From contig JADLDR010000096.1 of assembly GCA_020846535.1 (NCBI GenBank), positions 1 through 48,546 on the forward strand: 48,546 nucleotides of DNA, in the 5' to 3' direction. A program made the position numbers and the translations under genes. Shown here in pieces: positions 25,979 to 34,833 of the stretch (position 1 is its first letter; every line of letters begins with the position of its first letter). The notes beneath the pieces were generated by a model. The model did no database searches. It saw only the letters and a list, made by a program, of their open reading frames with translations, and was not told the origin of the DNA. Source of the stretch: Armatimonadota bacterium (GTDB taxonomy: Bacteria; Armatimonadota; JADLDR01).

Positions 25979-28774
25979 TTATTTTATTTGGCACACCTTC
26001 AGCACCTCATCCCCATAATGGTTGATCACCTTCACCGCAATCTTCCCGCTTTCGGGCCGGTCAAACGGGCGGCTCAACGTCTGGTACAGCGCCGACCAGG
26101 CGGCTTCCGCGATCTCGGCCCGCAGCGCCCGCTTCAGCTTCTCGTAGGGTTCTTCGGCCCCGGTGAAGTAGGCGTGGCGCACGAAGAAGCTTTCCTCGTT
26201 GTAGTCGGTATCGATGAACCAGCAGGCGATATCGTCCGTGGAGGAGTTGCGGATCTGCCCGGTGGTGGGGTCGTAGATATCCACCCCCTTGATCTCCACC
26301 ACCAGCTTCCCGTCGGGCTGGGCTGTCACTTCCAGATCCGGCTCCCCGAAGACCATGAAGAGGTTCCCCGCCCCGGTCTTTTTCAGGAGGTCATCGCCCA
26401 TGGCGAGATCCGGGTTCATCCGGGCGATGAGGACCTGGAGATTGCCGTAACGCTTTACCTCCTCGGAGACATGCGGATCGAAGGCAAAGCCGCAGATCAC
26501 CAGGAGATCGAACCCGATCCCCTGCACGGCTTCTTTGGCGGCGTCTTTGATCAGGTCCGGCCCGACCGTGCCGTGTTCCGGTCCGATGCAGACGGCCACC
26601 CGCTTGCTCTGGCCGCTTTCGGTGTATTCCCCTTCAGCGTGCAGGTAGGTTCCGGCAAAGGCGTCCAGGCGGTCAAAGACCAGCCGCTCGGAGCGCCGGG
26701 TGTTCTGGACGCCTGCTTTCTTCAGATGGCCTATGATCATCGGCTCGAACTGGCCGACTGAGGAGGATTCCTGCCCGGCGCTTTCGGTGGCGGGGCGCTG
26801 GGTATCGGCGCTCAGCACCCGGTGGGGCGAAAGGCTTTCCACCGTGAAGGGGCCGGTCACGCGGATGCGCTTGTTGTCCTCAAAGGGCTGATCGTAGAGG
26901 AGTTCGGTGTCGGCGTTTTTGGCGATGGCAGCATCGATGGCCTGCTGGCGCTGCTGGCGACGGTTCCACCAGACTTCGAGGAGTTCTTTGGCTTCGGCGG
27001 GCCAGGCGCTTTCCGGTTCCCGCGGGAGCTGCCATTCCTCCCAGGATTGGCTCAGCAGCCGGTTAATCTGTGTGCGGATCGGCTCCATCTTTTCCTGCCA
27101 GTGGGCATGGATCGTATCGATCTCCGGGTTATTGGCGATGGCTTTGAGGGTGATGTGGGGAACGCGCTTGTAGACGAAGCCCTTCTTGATATCGCTTTGG
27201 GTCTGCATGGTGGCCGGAAGCTGGCCGGTCAGTTCGGCCTCCCGTTTGACGCCTTCCGGGGAGTCGGAGAGGAGGAAATAGGGGTACTTGGCGGCCATGA
27301 GGCGGGTGCGGGCCAAGGCAATGGCGACCCGGCTGGTGTCGCAGGTAATCCAGCGGCGGCCCCACTGTTCGGCGACATAAGCCGTGGTGCCACTGCCGCA
27401 GGTGGGGTCGAGAACCAGATCGCCGGGGTCGGTGGTCATGAGGAGGCAACGCACTACAATTCCCGGATTGGTTTCAACTACATATCTCTTTTCACTGGCG
27501 TCGAACCCCCAGCGAAGATCGACCCAGTTATTAGTATATGGCACTACAGGGAAGTCGTCCAAATACCGCTTGTAGGAGAGCGACTTGTCTCTCCGGATGA
27601 TCCTGCTAGATTTTATCAGTCGGCTCATGCCCTCCGCTGAAGTTTTCCAATGCTGATCGCCTGTTAATGCGAAGCGACCTCCCTCAAAATCGATTTCAAA
27701 TCCCCCAGAACCAGTGGCTCCCTGGCTGGTTGTTGCACTTGGTCTGTACCGACGCCAGCCCGGAGGAATTAGGTCTTGTGTTTCTAATTCTGGACGACTG
27801 AGTCCGCGGCTTGAGGTTCCATCCGGACTCTCAACGCGGCGGTATTCACGCACGAACTGAGAGTCTGCCGTTTTCTCAAGATAGAGTTGGCGATACTTGA
27901 CACAGCTAATATCTTTAGCATACCAGATGAGATAATCACCAACCGATGCAAGTGAGAGGGTGTCGCCAAAGCCGCTTGTCTTAGCTACATAGATCAGCGA
28001 CACAAAATTCTCACTCCCAAACACCTCATCCAGCACACATCTTACCAGATGGACATTCTCATCCCCGATCTGAACGAAAATGCTTCCACTCTCCGTCAAT
28101 AGTTCCCTGGCCACCACCAGCCGGTCACGCAGATAGGTCAAATACGAGTGAATCCCCTTCTCCCACGTATCCCGAAACGCCTTGATCTGCTCCGGCTGGC
28201 GCGTCAAATCCTCGGCTTTCCCGTCCTTGACATCCCGCTTCCGGGTCGACACCTGCCAGTTGGAGCCGAACTTGATCCCGTAGGGCGGATCCAGATAGAT
28301 CATCTGCACCTGGCCCTTCAAGCCCTCCTTTTCGGCCAGGGAGGTCATCACCAGGAGCGAGTCCCCCAGGATCATCCGGTTGGACCAGTGCTGCTGATGC
28401 CGGTAGAACTCGATCAGCTCCTCGAACTCGATCCCGTTGAAGTCGTCAAAGAGGGACGCCTGCCGGGGAACCCCCTGCCTGGCTTCGGCCCGCAGGTCTT
28501 CGATGAGGGCCTGGGGATGGATTTTCTCCTGGATGTAGATGGGCACGGCAGGCACTTCCAGGCTCTCCCGGTTCTGCTCATCCTTGCCCTGCCAGACCAG
28601 CTGGGGGTCTAAAGACTCATCGCGGGGATAGAGTACGGTTTTCGGGGCCTTCTCCGCCTCTTCGACGAAATCCCGCAGCTCTTCGGTCGGGATGTTGGCG
28701 CGGCTGTCCTGGTGCTTGACGCTCTCGATGGGGGTGGGGCTCTGATTGGCGCTTTTCGGCTGGCGGGGCATCAC
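25979..28774 (-). CDS. mod: Type III-like restriction-modification Mod subunit (adenine methyltransferase)
   Basis: A 931-residue beta-class N6-adenine methyltransferase that gives the system its sequence specificity. Catalytic motif IV, LDPPYGIKFG, is at 161-170 and precedes motif I, LDPTCGSGTTAYVA, near 453, the beta-class order. The segment between them (about 27440-28080) is the target-recognition region and is visibly AT-rich and codon-shifted, suggesting exchange. Residues about 480-931 form a long C-terminal extension beyond the usual length of about 650, with FYLHAEGEYTESGQSKRV-like beta structure. It overlaps the Res stop/start by 4 bases, with res upstream, the reverse of the classical mod-res order. 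Confidence 0.9.
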   Translation of the reverse strand: MMPRQPKSANQSPTPIESVKHQDSRANIPTEELRDFVEEAEKAPKTVLYPRDESLDPQLVWQGKDEQNRESLEVPAVPIYIQEKIHPQALIEDLRAEARQGVPRQASLFDDFNGIEFEELIEFYRHQQHWSNRMILGDSLLVMTSLAEKEGLKGQVQMIYLDPPYGIKFGSNWQVSTRKRDVKDGKAEDLTRQPEQIKAFRDTWEKGIHSYLTYLRDRLVVARELLTESGSIFVQIGDENVHLVRCVLDEVFGSENFVSLIYVAKTSGFGDTLSLASVGDYLIWYAKDISCVKYRQLYLEKTADSQFVREYRRVESPDGTSSRGLSRPELETQDLIPPGWRRYRPSATTSQGATGSGGFEIDFEGGRFALTGDQHWKTSAEGMSRLIKSSRIIRRDKSLSYKRYLDDFPVVPYTNNWVDLRWGFDASEKRYVVETNPGIVVRCLLMTTDPGDLVLDPTCGSGTTAYVAEQWGRRWITCDTSRVAIALARTRLMAAKYPYFLLSDSPEGVKREAELTGQLPATMQTQSDIKKGFVYKRVPHITLKAIANNPEIDTIHAHWQEKMEPIRTQINRLLSQSWEEWQLPREPESAWPAEAKELLEVWWNRRQQRQQAIDAAIAKNADTELLYDQPFEDNKRIRVTGPFTVESLSPHRVLSADTQRPATESAGQESSSVGQFEPMIIGHLKKAGVQNTRRSERLVFDRLDAFAGTYLHAEGEYTESGQSKRVAVCIGPEHGTVGPDLIKDAAKEAVQGIGFDLLVICGFAFDPHVSEEVKRYGNLQVLIARMNPDLAMGDDLLKKTGAGNLFMVFGEPDLEVTAQPDGKLVVEIKGVDIYDPTTGQIRNSSTDDIACWFIDTDYNEESFFVRHAYFTGAEEPYEKLKRALRAEIAEAAWSALYQTLSRPFDRPESGKIAVKVINHYGDEVLKVCQIK

Positions 28775-31700
28775 TCATTCTCCTTGATGGCAAACAAAGT
28801 CTGGCTCTGCACGGCGGCGCGAATGCTGTTTTCGGCGTCCCAGGGATCGCGGATCTCCAGGAAGGCCCAGCGCCCGTAGCCGCCGTGGGCGTTCACCGCA
28901 GGGACCCAGAGGTTGCGGGCGGTGGCGACTTTGGCCTCCTTGTCCTTGCGCTTCTCACCGGTCACTTCGATGATCAGGGTCAGGGGGTCGTTTTTGCCGT
29001 GGCCGTCCTCCATTCTCACCAGAAAGTCCGGCAGGTAGTTCTTCTCCTCGCCCTCGATGGTGTAGGGAATGGTGAAGCCCAGCCCGTGGTTTTTGGCGTA
29101 GCAGAGGACTTCCGGCATCGACTCCAGGGCGGCGGCCAATTTCGCCTCCCAGCCGCTATCCAGGACCACATGGGACAGGTGACTCTTGTCCTCCCGGGTC
29201 GGATAAACGCCCCGGATCGTATCGAAATCTACCGACTCTGTAGACCCGACCGGATCGTTAGCCCTAAGGATCGGCTTCAGGCGCTTGTCGCCGGTCACGG
29301 AGCGCACGATGGCCCGGTAGATCCGGTCGGCGGCATCGTGGGCGTAGGCGGTGAGGAGCAAGAGCTGCGGGAAGGTGTGATCGTTGCAGACCACGCAGGT
29401 TTCCAGCCAGTCTTTGGCGATCCCAAGCACCTGGGGGAAGAGCCAGGCCTGCACCTCGGGGTCAAAAACGTGCGTTTCAGGCTTCTCTTGGCGCTCGGAG
29501 CCGTCCTGCCGGAAGTATTTCTCCAGCACCAGCTTGGCGAGCAGGAAGGCCACCTCCTGGAGGCGGCGGCGCTGAAGATCGTCCAGGGTGTGGATGCTGG
29601 ACTCCCCGACAATGGGCGCGTTCTCCACCACGACCGGCAGATCCCGGGTGGTCAAGGTGCGGATCGAATCGTCCGAAAAGGCGGCGGCCAATCGGTCTTC
29701 GGGCAGTTCGTAGCGGTATCCGGTCAGCCGCGGGAAGGCGATCTCACAGGCCAGCCGGTCGGGAAGCGCCCGGACGCGGGTCGGCGTCGGCCCGGGCGTA
29801 GGGTCTATGCTCTGTCCGGAGCAGGGGATGAACGAGAAAGGAACGCCGTAGACTTCGGCGTATTCGACCGGGAAGGTGTCGATCTCCACGGTCTCACCGT
29901 TGACCGGGAAGGTGCGCCGTTCGGGGGCGTAGCTGCGCCGCCGGAGTCCCCGGCCCACCACCTGCTCACAGAGGAGCTGTGTGCCAAAGGCCCGGACGCC
30001 CAGGATGTGGGTGACCGTGTTGGCGTCCCACCCTTCGGTCAGCATGGAGACCGAGACCACGCACCGGACCTGCTCGCCGAGTTTCCCCGCTTTGCCCACG
30101 GTGTTCATGACTTCCCGGAGCAGGTCCTCATCGGTGAGGCTGCCTGAGTCCCGGCCCGGAAAGCGGGCGCGGTAGTCGGCCTGGAACTCCTCGATCTCGC
30201 GGGCGGCGATCTGCTTGAACTCCTCGCTCATCGCCTCCCCGGATTCGAGCTGGGCCGAATCGATCAGCACCGTGCGGGGCCGGGCGCTCCAGTGGCCGCC
30301 TGTCTCGTTGCTGAAGTAGGGCAGCTTCCCCGGAACGACCAGGGGGTTCCCGTCCGGGAGCGTCTTCTCCCACCCGGCGATGTAGTCATAGACGAGTTTG
30401 GAGACATGGGTGTTGTTGCAGACGACGATGAAGACGGGCGGGGTCTGGCCCTGGTCGCGAGCGGTGGAACTAGCCGCCCACCGGTCGAAGGCGCGTTTGT
30501 AGTGGCTGTAGAGGCTCTGCACGGCCCCTTCCAGCGCCGGGGGCAGCACGGGGTCAGCGCCGCCCGGGCGGGCCTGGCCCTTCTTTTTGGGCAGGTGATC
30601 GCGGATCGAAGTCCAGATATCGCGGTAGGTGGGGAGCGTGCCGGTCAAGGTATCGTCCTCCACCGGAACGCGGGGGACTTTCACGATCCCGCACTCGATG
30701 GCGTCAATGAGCGAGAAGTCGGAGACGACCCAGGGGAAGAGGGTGCCTTCCGGATAGCCGGAGCCGCGCAGGAAAAAGGGCGTGGCGGACAGGTCGTAGA
30801 CCGCTTTGATCCCGAGCTTCGCCTTGACCGCTTCCAGGCCGGTAATCCAGATGCGGGCCTCTTCCGCCGCTTTTTCCGCCTCCTTGCGTTCCTCCCCCTT
30901 GAGGCGTTCCTCTTCGCCGTCGGGCTTCCTGCGGTAGCAGTGGTGGGCCTCGTCGTTGATCACGATGAGGTTCTTGGCGCTATCCCCGAAGGCCCGGCAG
31001 ACGCGGCGGACCATCTGTTCCGGGGTTTCGGTGAAGGGGCTGTCCTGGCCGCGGGCGAGGACCTGCCTGGTGAGCTGTCCGGCGGGGGTGCGCTCGCGGC
31101 GTAGGAACGCATGGAAGTTGGTGATCACTATCTTCGCCCGGCCCATCAGTTCGGAATCGTCCGGAGGCACCAGATCCATCAGGCGGTAGAAGTTCTGTGG
31201 ATCGCCGGGGAGTAAGACCCGGAGCCGGTCGCGGATGGTGATCCCCGGCGTGACCAGGAGGAAGGCGTCCGAGAAGCGGGCGTCCTGGCGGTGGGCCTGT
31301 TTGTTCAAGGTGTGCCAGGCGATGAGCATCGCCATGACCACGGTTTTGCCGCTGCCGGTCGCCATCTTGAGGGCGATGCGGCTGAGAAGCGGGTTGGCCT
31401 CCCGGTTGGCCTCTTGAAGGGCGTTGGCGATCCAGTCGTCATTCTGCCGGTGGGCCGCTTCGGTCAGGTAGATGATCGTTTCCAGGGCCTCGATCTGGCA
31501 GAAAAACAAACGGCGCTCCCGGTCGGGCCGCTGCCAGTAGTCCAGGAGCCGCCGGGTGGTGCGGGTGATATCCGGGTAGCCGCGCCGCCGCCACAGGTCC
31601 ACCCGGCCCCGCACCTGGTTGATGAAGGCGTTCTCCTGGAGGCGCTCGCTGGTCCACTCGGTTTCCAGGGAAAGCTGGCGGCCCTTTTTGCGCGGCTGGG

Positions 31701-31842
31701 GGATGGGGATGAAATAGGAACTGACCCGGCGGCCCGGGGCGATCTCATCGGTGATGCCTTCCTCCGAGAAGCGGAAGTGGCGCTCCGGGGTCGAAAAGGG
31801 CGAGTTGATGACCGGGTTTTCGATGGTGACGGGTTTGCTCAT
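28771..31842 (-). CDS. res: Type III-like restriction Res subunit (DEAD/DEAH helicase-nuclease)
   Basis: A 1023-residue ATP-dependent helicase-endonuclease. Walker A is ALKMATGSGKTVVMAM near residue 160, and the DEAH box is VINDEAHHCYRR near 297. Further helicase motifs are AVYDLSATPFF, SVSMLTEGWDANTVTHILG and QVVGRGLRRRSY. A C-terminal PD-(D/E)XK-like end reads EKNYLPDFLVRM, then LTLIIEVTGEKRKDKEAK near 940-965; the usual ExK lysine is displaced (EVTGEK). I start at the ATG giving MSKPVTIENPV (31842), 28 bases after the pentapeptide-AlbA_2 gene; a longer in-frame reading to 31899 overlaps that gene. It forms a complex with Mod. Confidence 0.9.
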   Translation of the reverse strand: MSKPVTIENPVINSPFSTPERHFRFSEEGITDEIAPGRRVSSYFIPIPQPRKKGRQLSLETEWTSERLQENAFINQVRGRVDLWRRRGYPDITRTTRRLLDYWQRPDRERRLFFCQIEALETIIYLTEAAHRQNDDWIANALQEANREANPLLSRIALKMATGSGKTVVMAMLIAWHTLNKQAHRQDARFSDAFLLVTPGITIRDRLRVLLPGDPQNFYRLMDLVPPDDSELMGRAKIVITNFHAFLRRERTPAGQLTRQVLARGQDSPFTETPEQMVRRVCRAFGDSAKNLIVINDEAHHCYRRKPDGEEERLKGEERKEAEKAAEEARIWITGLEAVKAKLGIKAVYDLSATPFFLRGSGYPEGTLFPWVVSDFSLIDAIECGIVKVPRVPVEDDTLTGTLPTYRDIWTSIRDHLPKKKGQARPGGADPVLPPALEGAVQSLYSHYKRAFDRWAASSTARDQGQTPPVFIVVCNNTHVSKLVYDYIAGWEKTLPDGNPLVVPGKLPYFSNETGGHWSARPRTVLIDSAQLESGEAMSEEFKQIAAREIEEFQADYRARFPGRDSGSLTDEDLLREVMNTVGKAGKLGEQVRCVVSVSMLTEGWDANTVTHILGVRAFGTQLLCEQVVGRGLRRRSYAPERRTFPVNGETVEIDTFPVEYAEVYGVPFSFIPCSGQSIDPTPGPTPTRVRALPDRLACEIAFPRLTGYRYELPEDRLAAAFSDDSIRTLTTRDLPVVVENAPIVGESSIHTLDDLQRRRLQEVAFLLAKLVLEKYFRQDGSERQEKPETHVFDPEVQAWLFPQVLGIAKDWLETCVVCNDHTFPQLLLLTAYAHDAADRIYRAIVRSVTGDKRLKPILRANDPVGSTESVDFDTIRGVYPTREDKSHLSHVVLDSGWEAKLAAALESMPEVLCYAKNHGLGFTIPYTIEGEEKNYLPDFLVRMEDGHGKNDPLTLIIEVTGEKRKDKEAKVATARNLWVPAVNAHGGYGRWAFLEIRDPWDAENSIRAAVQSQTLFAIKENE

Positions 31843-31870
31843 GTTTTCTCTTCTCTCGGATGGAGAACGT

Positions 31871-33748
31871 CTAAAAACGGCGTTGTCGTAACTGGGCAAT
31901 TTCTGCCTGAATGGTTTCTAAAGGCATGGCATAGAAATCAAAGACCTCATAGAGAGGTGTGGTCAGGCGTTGCACAATTTCCGGAAGGGTAACGCTGATT
32001 TGCTCCGGCGAAACCGTTACAGTGGCGGAGACCGAATCTTGTGACGCTTTGCGCTTCCGGAATAAATGAGATCCAGGCTGAGACCAGGAAGAGAGCATTC
32101 GACCGGCCAGCCCGTTCCAGGTTACCTGAAACAAGATGGAGGCTCTATCGCCGCACAGGGCTTTGGTCAGACGGTCGGCATGAAGCAGGCATTCGCTGAC
32201 ACGCCAGATGGGGAAGTGAGCGTCAAAGAGCGTGCCCGGCGCGGCCCTGCCGGGATCGCTGTCTTCCTGGTAGCCTCGCAACAGAAACATCCTGCCATCG
32301 GGGGAGGCCCGCCAGAAGTCCGAATCATAAGGTTCTGTTCCCAACTCAGCCAGCCAGCATTCCACCATATGATCCATAGGGTATGGCTTGATCTCATCGC
32401 GGGTAGGCACCCACCAAGGCGGCCAGCCTGTTTCATGGCCCTCCACCTGGTGTAAGATTTCGATGAATTGAGGGAGATTTGACTGAGGAACCTCATTCAT
32501 GATCAGGTACGCAACGGCATAACTCCCATGGAGGAAGCGGAATGATGGCTTCTCCGAGTGCTTCTCATTCACTAACGCTTCCCAGCGAGACAAAGGCTGT
32601 TGAACCCAATCTTGAAGCTGATGCATCGCGTTCTCTTCAGGAGAAGGCGTGCGGACGGTTTCCATACCTCCTAGCATGATAGCGCGTATCTGTTCCAGAA
32701 GTTCTTCCCGATGCAACCGAACGCATCGCCCGATCAATTGATCCCACTCTTGACCCGATTGTGGAGCCTCGCTTTTCGGGCCTGGACGCCGGATATAATA
32801 GGTCCCATTACGGACATGCCGTTTATCCGGGCCGTCACGCTTGGCGCGGATGGGGACCTTACCTTCCGGCACCACGATCACAGGAAACAGGTCACCCTGT
32901 TGAGGATGCCGCACCAGATGCCTTTCACAGGGAAAGACTGGCTCTGCATAACGCTCGGCGATCCCGTTCATCAAATCTTGAGTATAACCTCTCATGTCCG
33001 TCGGCCTTGGGGCGGCAGGTATCCACTTCTCGTTGTCTTCTTGATACCCCAACACAATGTACCCGCCCCCATGGTTGGCGAGTGCGATGAGCGCCTGGGC
33101 CAGATTCGCTTTGTCGTCCGGTGTGGTTAGGTTCAGCCAACCTTTCAACTCGATATCGAGGTCCTCGCGTGGATAGGAAAGAAGCGATTCCAATCGCCTG
33201 ATCTGTGGATCTTCGGTAGGCTGTTCAGAAAAGCCTGCCTGCCGGAGAAACGCTTCTGGAATCAGTCCTTGAGACCGGGCATAGGTATCCATTCCGATGA
33301 CAGAGCGTCCTTCGTGGATGACGGACTCAAGTCCTTTGGCTTCACTGAAATCTATATTGCCCAAGGTTGTCCAGCCCATGATCGCACCGGTAAAATCGGC
33401 TCCGAATACAGACGTATCCCTGAGATCGGCACTCGTCAGACAGGCTTGGCGGAAAGACACTTCATTCAAGTTGGCTTGAATAAATCTTGCCTGGCTGAGA
33501 CTGGCTCCGCTGAGGTCAGCGCCCGTCAGATCGGCCCGAAAAAACGTACACTGTCGTAGACTGACCGACTGGAAATTCATGCCTCGCAGGATTGTATGAC
33601 TAGATCCGGGGGGGCACACAAAGGAGCGTTCCAAATCCTGATCACTCAGGCCACTCAGGTCGGGCTCGATGGCTGGATTCTCTGTTCGCCATTGATTCCA
33701 TAAAGGCACCCCTTGCCTGAGAATTGCCACATGCTTTGGATCAGCCAT
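31871..33748 (-). CDS. Pentapeptide-repeat protein with Schlafen AlbA_2 domain
   Basis: A 625-residue protein, first gene of the type III-like operon, with GAGGAAATAG before ATG. Residues about 50-140 are A(D/N)LxX pentapeptide repeats (FFRADLTGADLSGASLSQAR), a right-handed beta helix. A linker at about 150-172 (VIGMDTYARSQGLIPEAFLR) resembles the segment that joins pentapeptide repeats to TIR domains in bacterial defence-type proteins. Residues about 185-330 are an AlbA_2-like domain (DIELKGWLNL, LIALANHGGGYIVLGYQED). The C-terminal half is unfamiliar and may sense or bind a partner. No TIR domain is present. Probably a defence accessory or effector tied to Res-Mod. Confidence 0.8.
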   Translation of the reverse strand: MADPKHVAILRQGVPLWNQWRTENPAIEPDLSGLSDQDLERSFVCPPGSSHTILRGMNFQSVSLRQCTFFRADLTGADLSGASLSQARFIQANLNEVSFRQACLTSADLRDTSVFGADFTGAIMGWTTLGNIDFSEAKGLESVIHEGRSVIGMDTYARSQGLIPEAFLRQAGFSEQPTEDPQIRRLESLLSYPREDLDIELKGWLNLTTPDDKANLAQALIALANHGGGYIVLGYQEDNEKWIPAAPRPTDMRGYTQDLMNGIAERYAEPVFPCERHLVRHPQQGDLFPVIVVPEGKVPIRAKRDGPDKRHVRNGTYYIRRPGPKSEAPQSGQEWDQLIGRCVRLHREELLEQIRAIMLGGMETVRTPSPEENAMHQLQDWVQQPLSRWEALVNEKHSEKPSFRFLHGSYAVAYLIMNEVPQSNLPQFIEILHQVEGHETGWPPWWVPTRDEIKPYPMDHMVECWLAELGTEPYDSDFWRASPDGRMFLLRGYQEDSDPGRAAPGTLFDAHFPIWRVSECLLHADRLTKALCGDRASILFQVTWNGLAGRMLSSWSQPGSHLFRKRKASQDSVSATVTVSPEQISVTLPEIVQRLTTPLYEVFDFYAMPLETIQAEIAQLRQRRF

Positions 33749-34148
33749 GTTCTATTTCCTCGGTCTTCGGTCATTCTCAATGCAAGGAGGCTGCTGGCTG
33801 ACATGACAACAACAATTTCTTTCAAACGCTGCCAGATCGAACCAATGCGATGCATCCAGAATCCGTTCGCTGCCCCTGAAGTGGACGGCAGCGCCCAGAT
33901 CCAGCTTTCTCCGATGCGGTCATCCTGGAGACCGTAGGCCACCGGTCGCTCAAGGAACGCCTTCGCCGCTTTATTGGCGTTGAAGCCATGTTGCAAAAGA
34001 CTACCGATGAGGGGCACAGGAAAGGATCGAGGAGAAAAGCGACCTGGGCACAGCGCCCACGCCCCCGGCCAGTGCGCCTGCCGAGGCGTAGGGTTGCCAC
34101 CAGGGACAGCCCGACATCAGGAGGGGGGAGTTCATTGTCATACATCAC
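33655..34148 (-). pseudogene. Frameshifted hypothetical gene at the island's right edge
   Basis: Two minus-strand frames join near 34010-34030 into one plausible protein. The first reads MMYDNELPPPDVGLSLVATL and on to CAQVAFLLDPF. The second continues PVPLIGSLLQHGFNANKAAK and AFLERPVAYGLQDDRIGESW. Each part looks protein-like only in its own frame. The C-terminal part runs into the start of the pentapeptide-AlbA_2 gene, so the original 3' end is probably lost. I do not recognise the family. A sequencing indel is an alternative to real decay. Confidence 0.35.
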
Positions 34149-34277
34149 CTGCCAACATCACAACGGCCATTCGCACCGCAAACTCGATGCCCTATCGCTT
34201 TCGCGGCCTGTCGGTTTTCTCCTTGCGTTACCGAAAAATATTTTTCAGGCCGGTCGCTGACCTTGCGCCAAAATGCG

Positions 34278-34352
34278 ATGTTGCCCGTCTATGCGTGCCC
34301 TGATTTTAGGCGAAAAGGGCGCAATTTCAGGACACACATAGACAGGCAACAT
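34278..34352. repeat. Long imperfect palindrome near the replication genes
   Basis: The arms 34278-34303 (ATGTTGCCCGTCTATGCG...) and 34327-34352 (...CGCATAGAC-like, ending GGCAACAT) match in 23 of 26 positions around a 23-base spacer. Weaker pairing extends about 10 bases further out on each side (AAAAnGC). No coding sequence covers it. It could be a cruciform, a replication or transfer site, or a protein-binding operator. From 34353 to 34605 I see nothing else. Confidence 0.5.
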
Positions 34353-34605
34353 GGCGTTTTTGAAGCGTGGCGCGGACACACAGACGGAACACTTTTTGCC
34401 GGCGTAGTGGAAAGGGACCGCAGGCGCTCGACCCGACCGGGGCCGTCCTCTTCTTCAGGGATTCCCGGTGGCTCCGCGGCCCGGAGAAGATCGGCGATCT
34501 CGCATCAGACTTAACATAATCTTTTTTATCGGAACCTATTTTAAGCTCTCTATAGGTATCTATGTTATCCAAACCCAGGCGGCCCCGGCTTCCCGATCTG
34601 CCCTT

Positions 34606-34833
34606 TCACCGGAAGCGCCCCGTCAGGATCGCCCCGTAGAGGGCCTCCCGCTTCGCCTCGCTTAAGGCCTCAATCGCCTGCTGGCACACCAGCCCCAGAC
34701 AGTCCCGGCACAAAAACACCCACCGGCCGGCCCCGAAATCGAAGGCTTCCAGCGAAGCGTCGGCCACAAGCTGCTGACAGCCCGCGCAGGGCGTCCGCTC
34801 GGTTGGCTCCCGTGCCGGCTCGTTACGCGCCAT
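34606..34833 (-). CDS. Small zinc-ribbon protein (75 aa)
   Basis: Two CxxC pairs (TPCAGCQQLV at 15-20 and LCRDCLGLV at 41-46) are spaced as in a zinc ribbon, followed by a helix (AIEALSEAKREAL). It overlaps the end of the rep gene by 11 bases on the same strand, so it is co-transcribed and perhaps coupled. It may be a copy-control or DNA-binding accessory of replication. No family is recognised. Confidence 0.6.
   Translation of the reverse strand: MARNEPAREPTERTPCAGCQQLVADASLEAFDFGAGRWVFLCRDCLGLVCQQAIEALSEAKREALYGAILTGRFR

Noticed and set aside
28885..30147. Long open frame (420 codons) on the plus strand inside res
   Set aside because: It is antisense to a strongly supported helicase gene, has no motif, and its Gly/Val/Arg-rich composition is typical of a GC-rich shadow frame.
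11266..33748. Assignment of the island as BREX or Pgl
   Set aside because: No PglZ, BrxC or kinase-like gene is present; only the methyltransferase resembles PglX in general layout.
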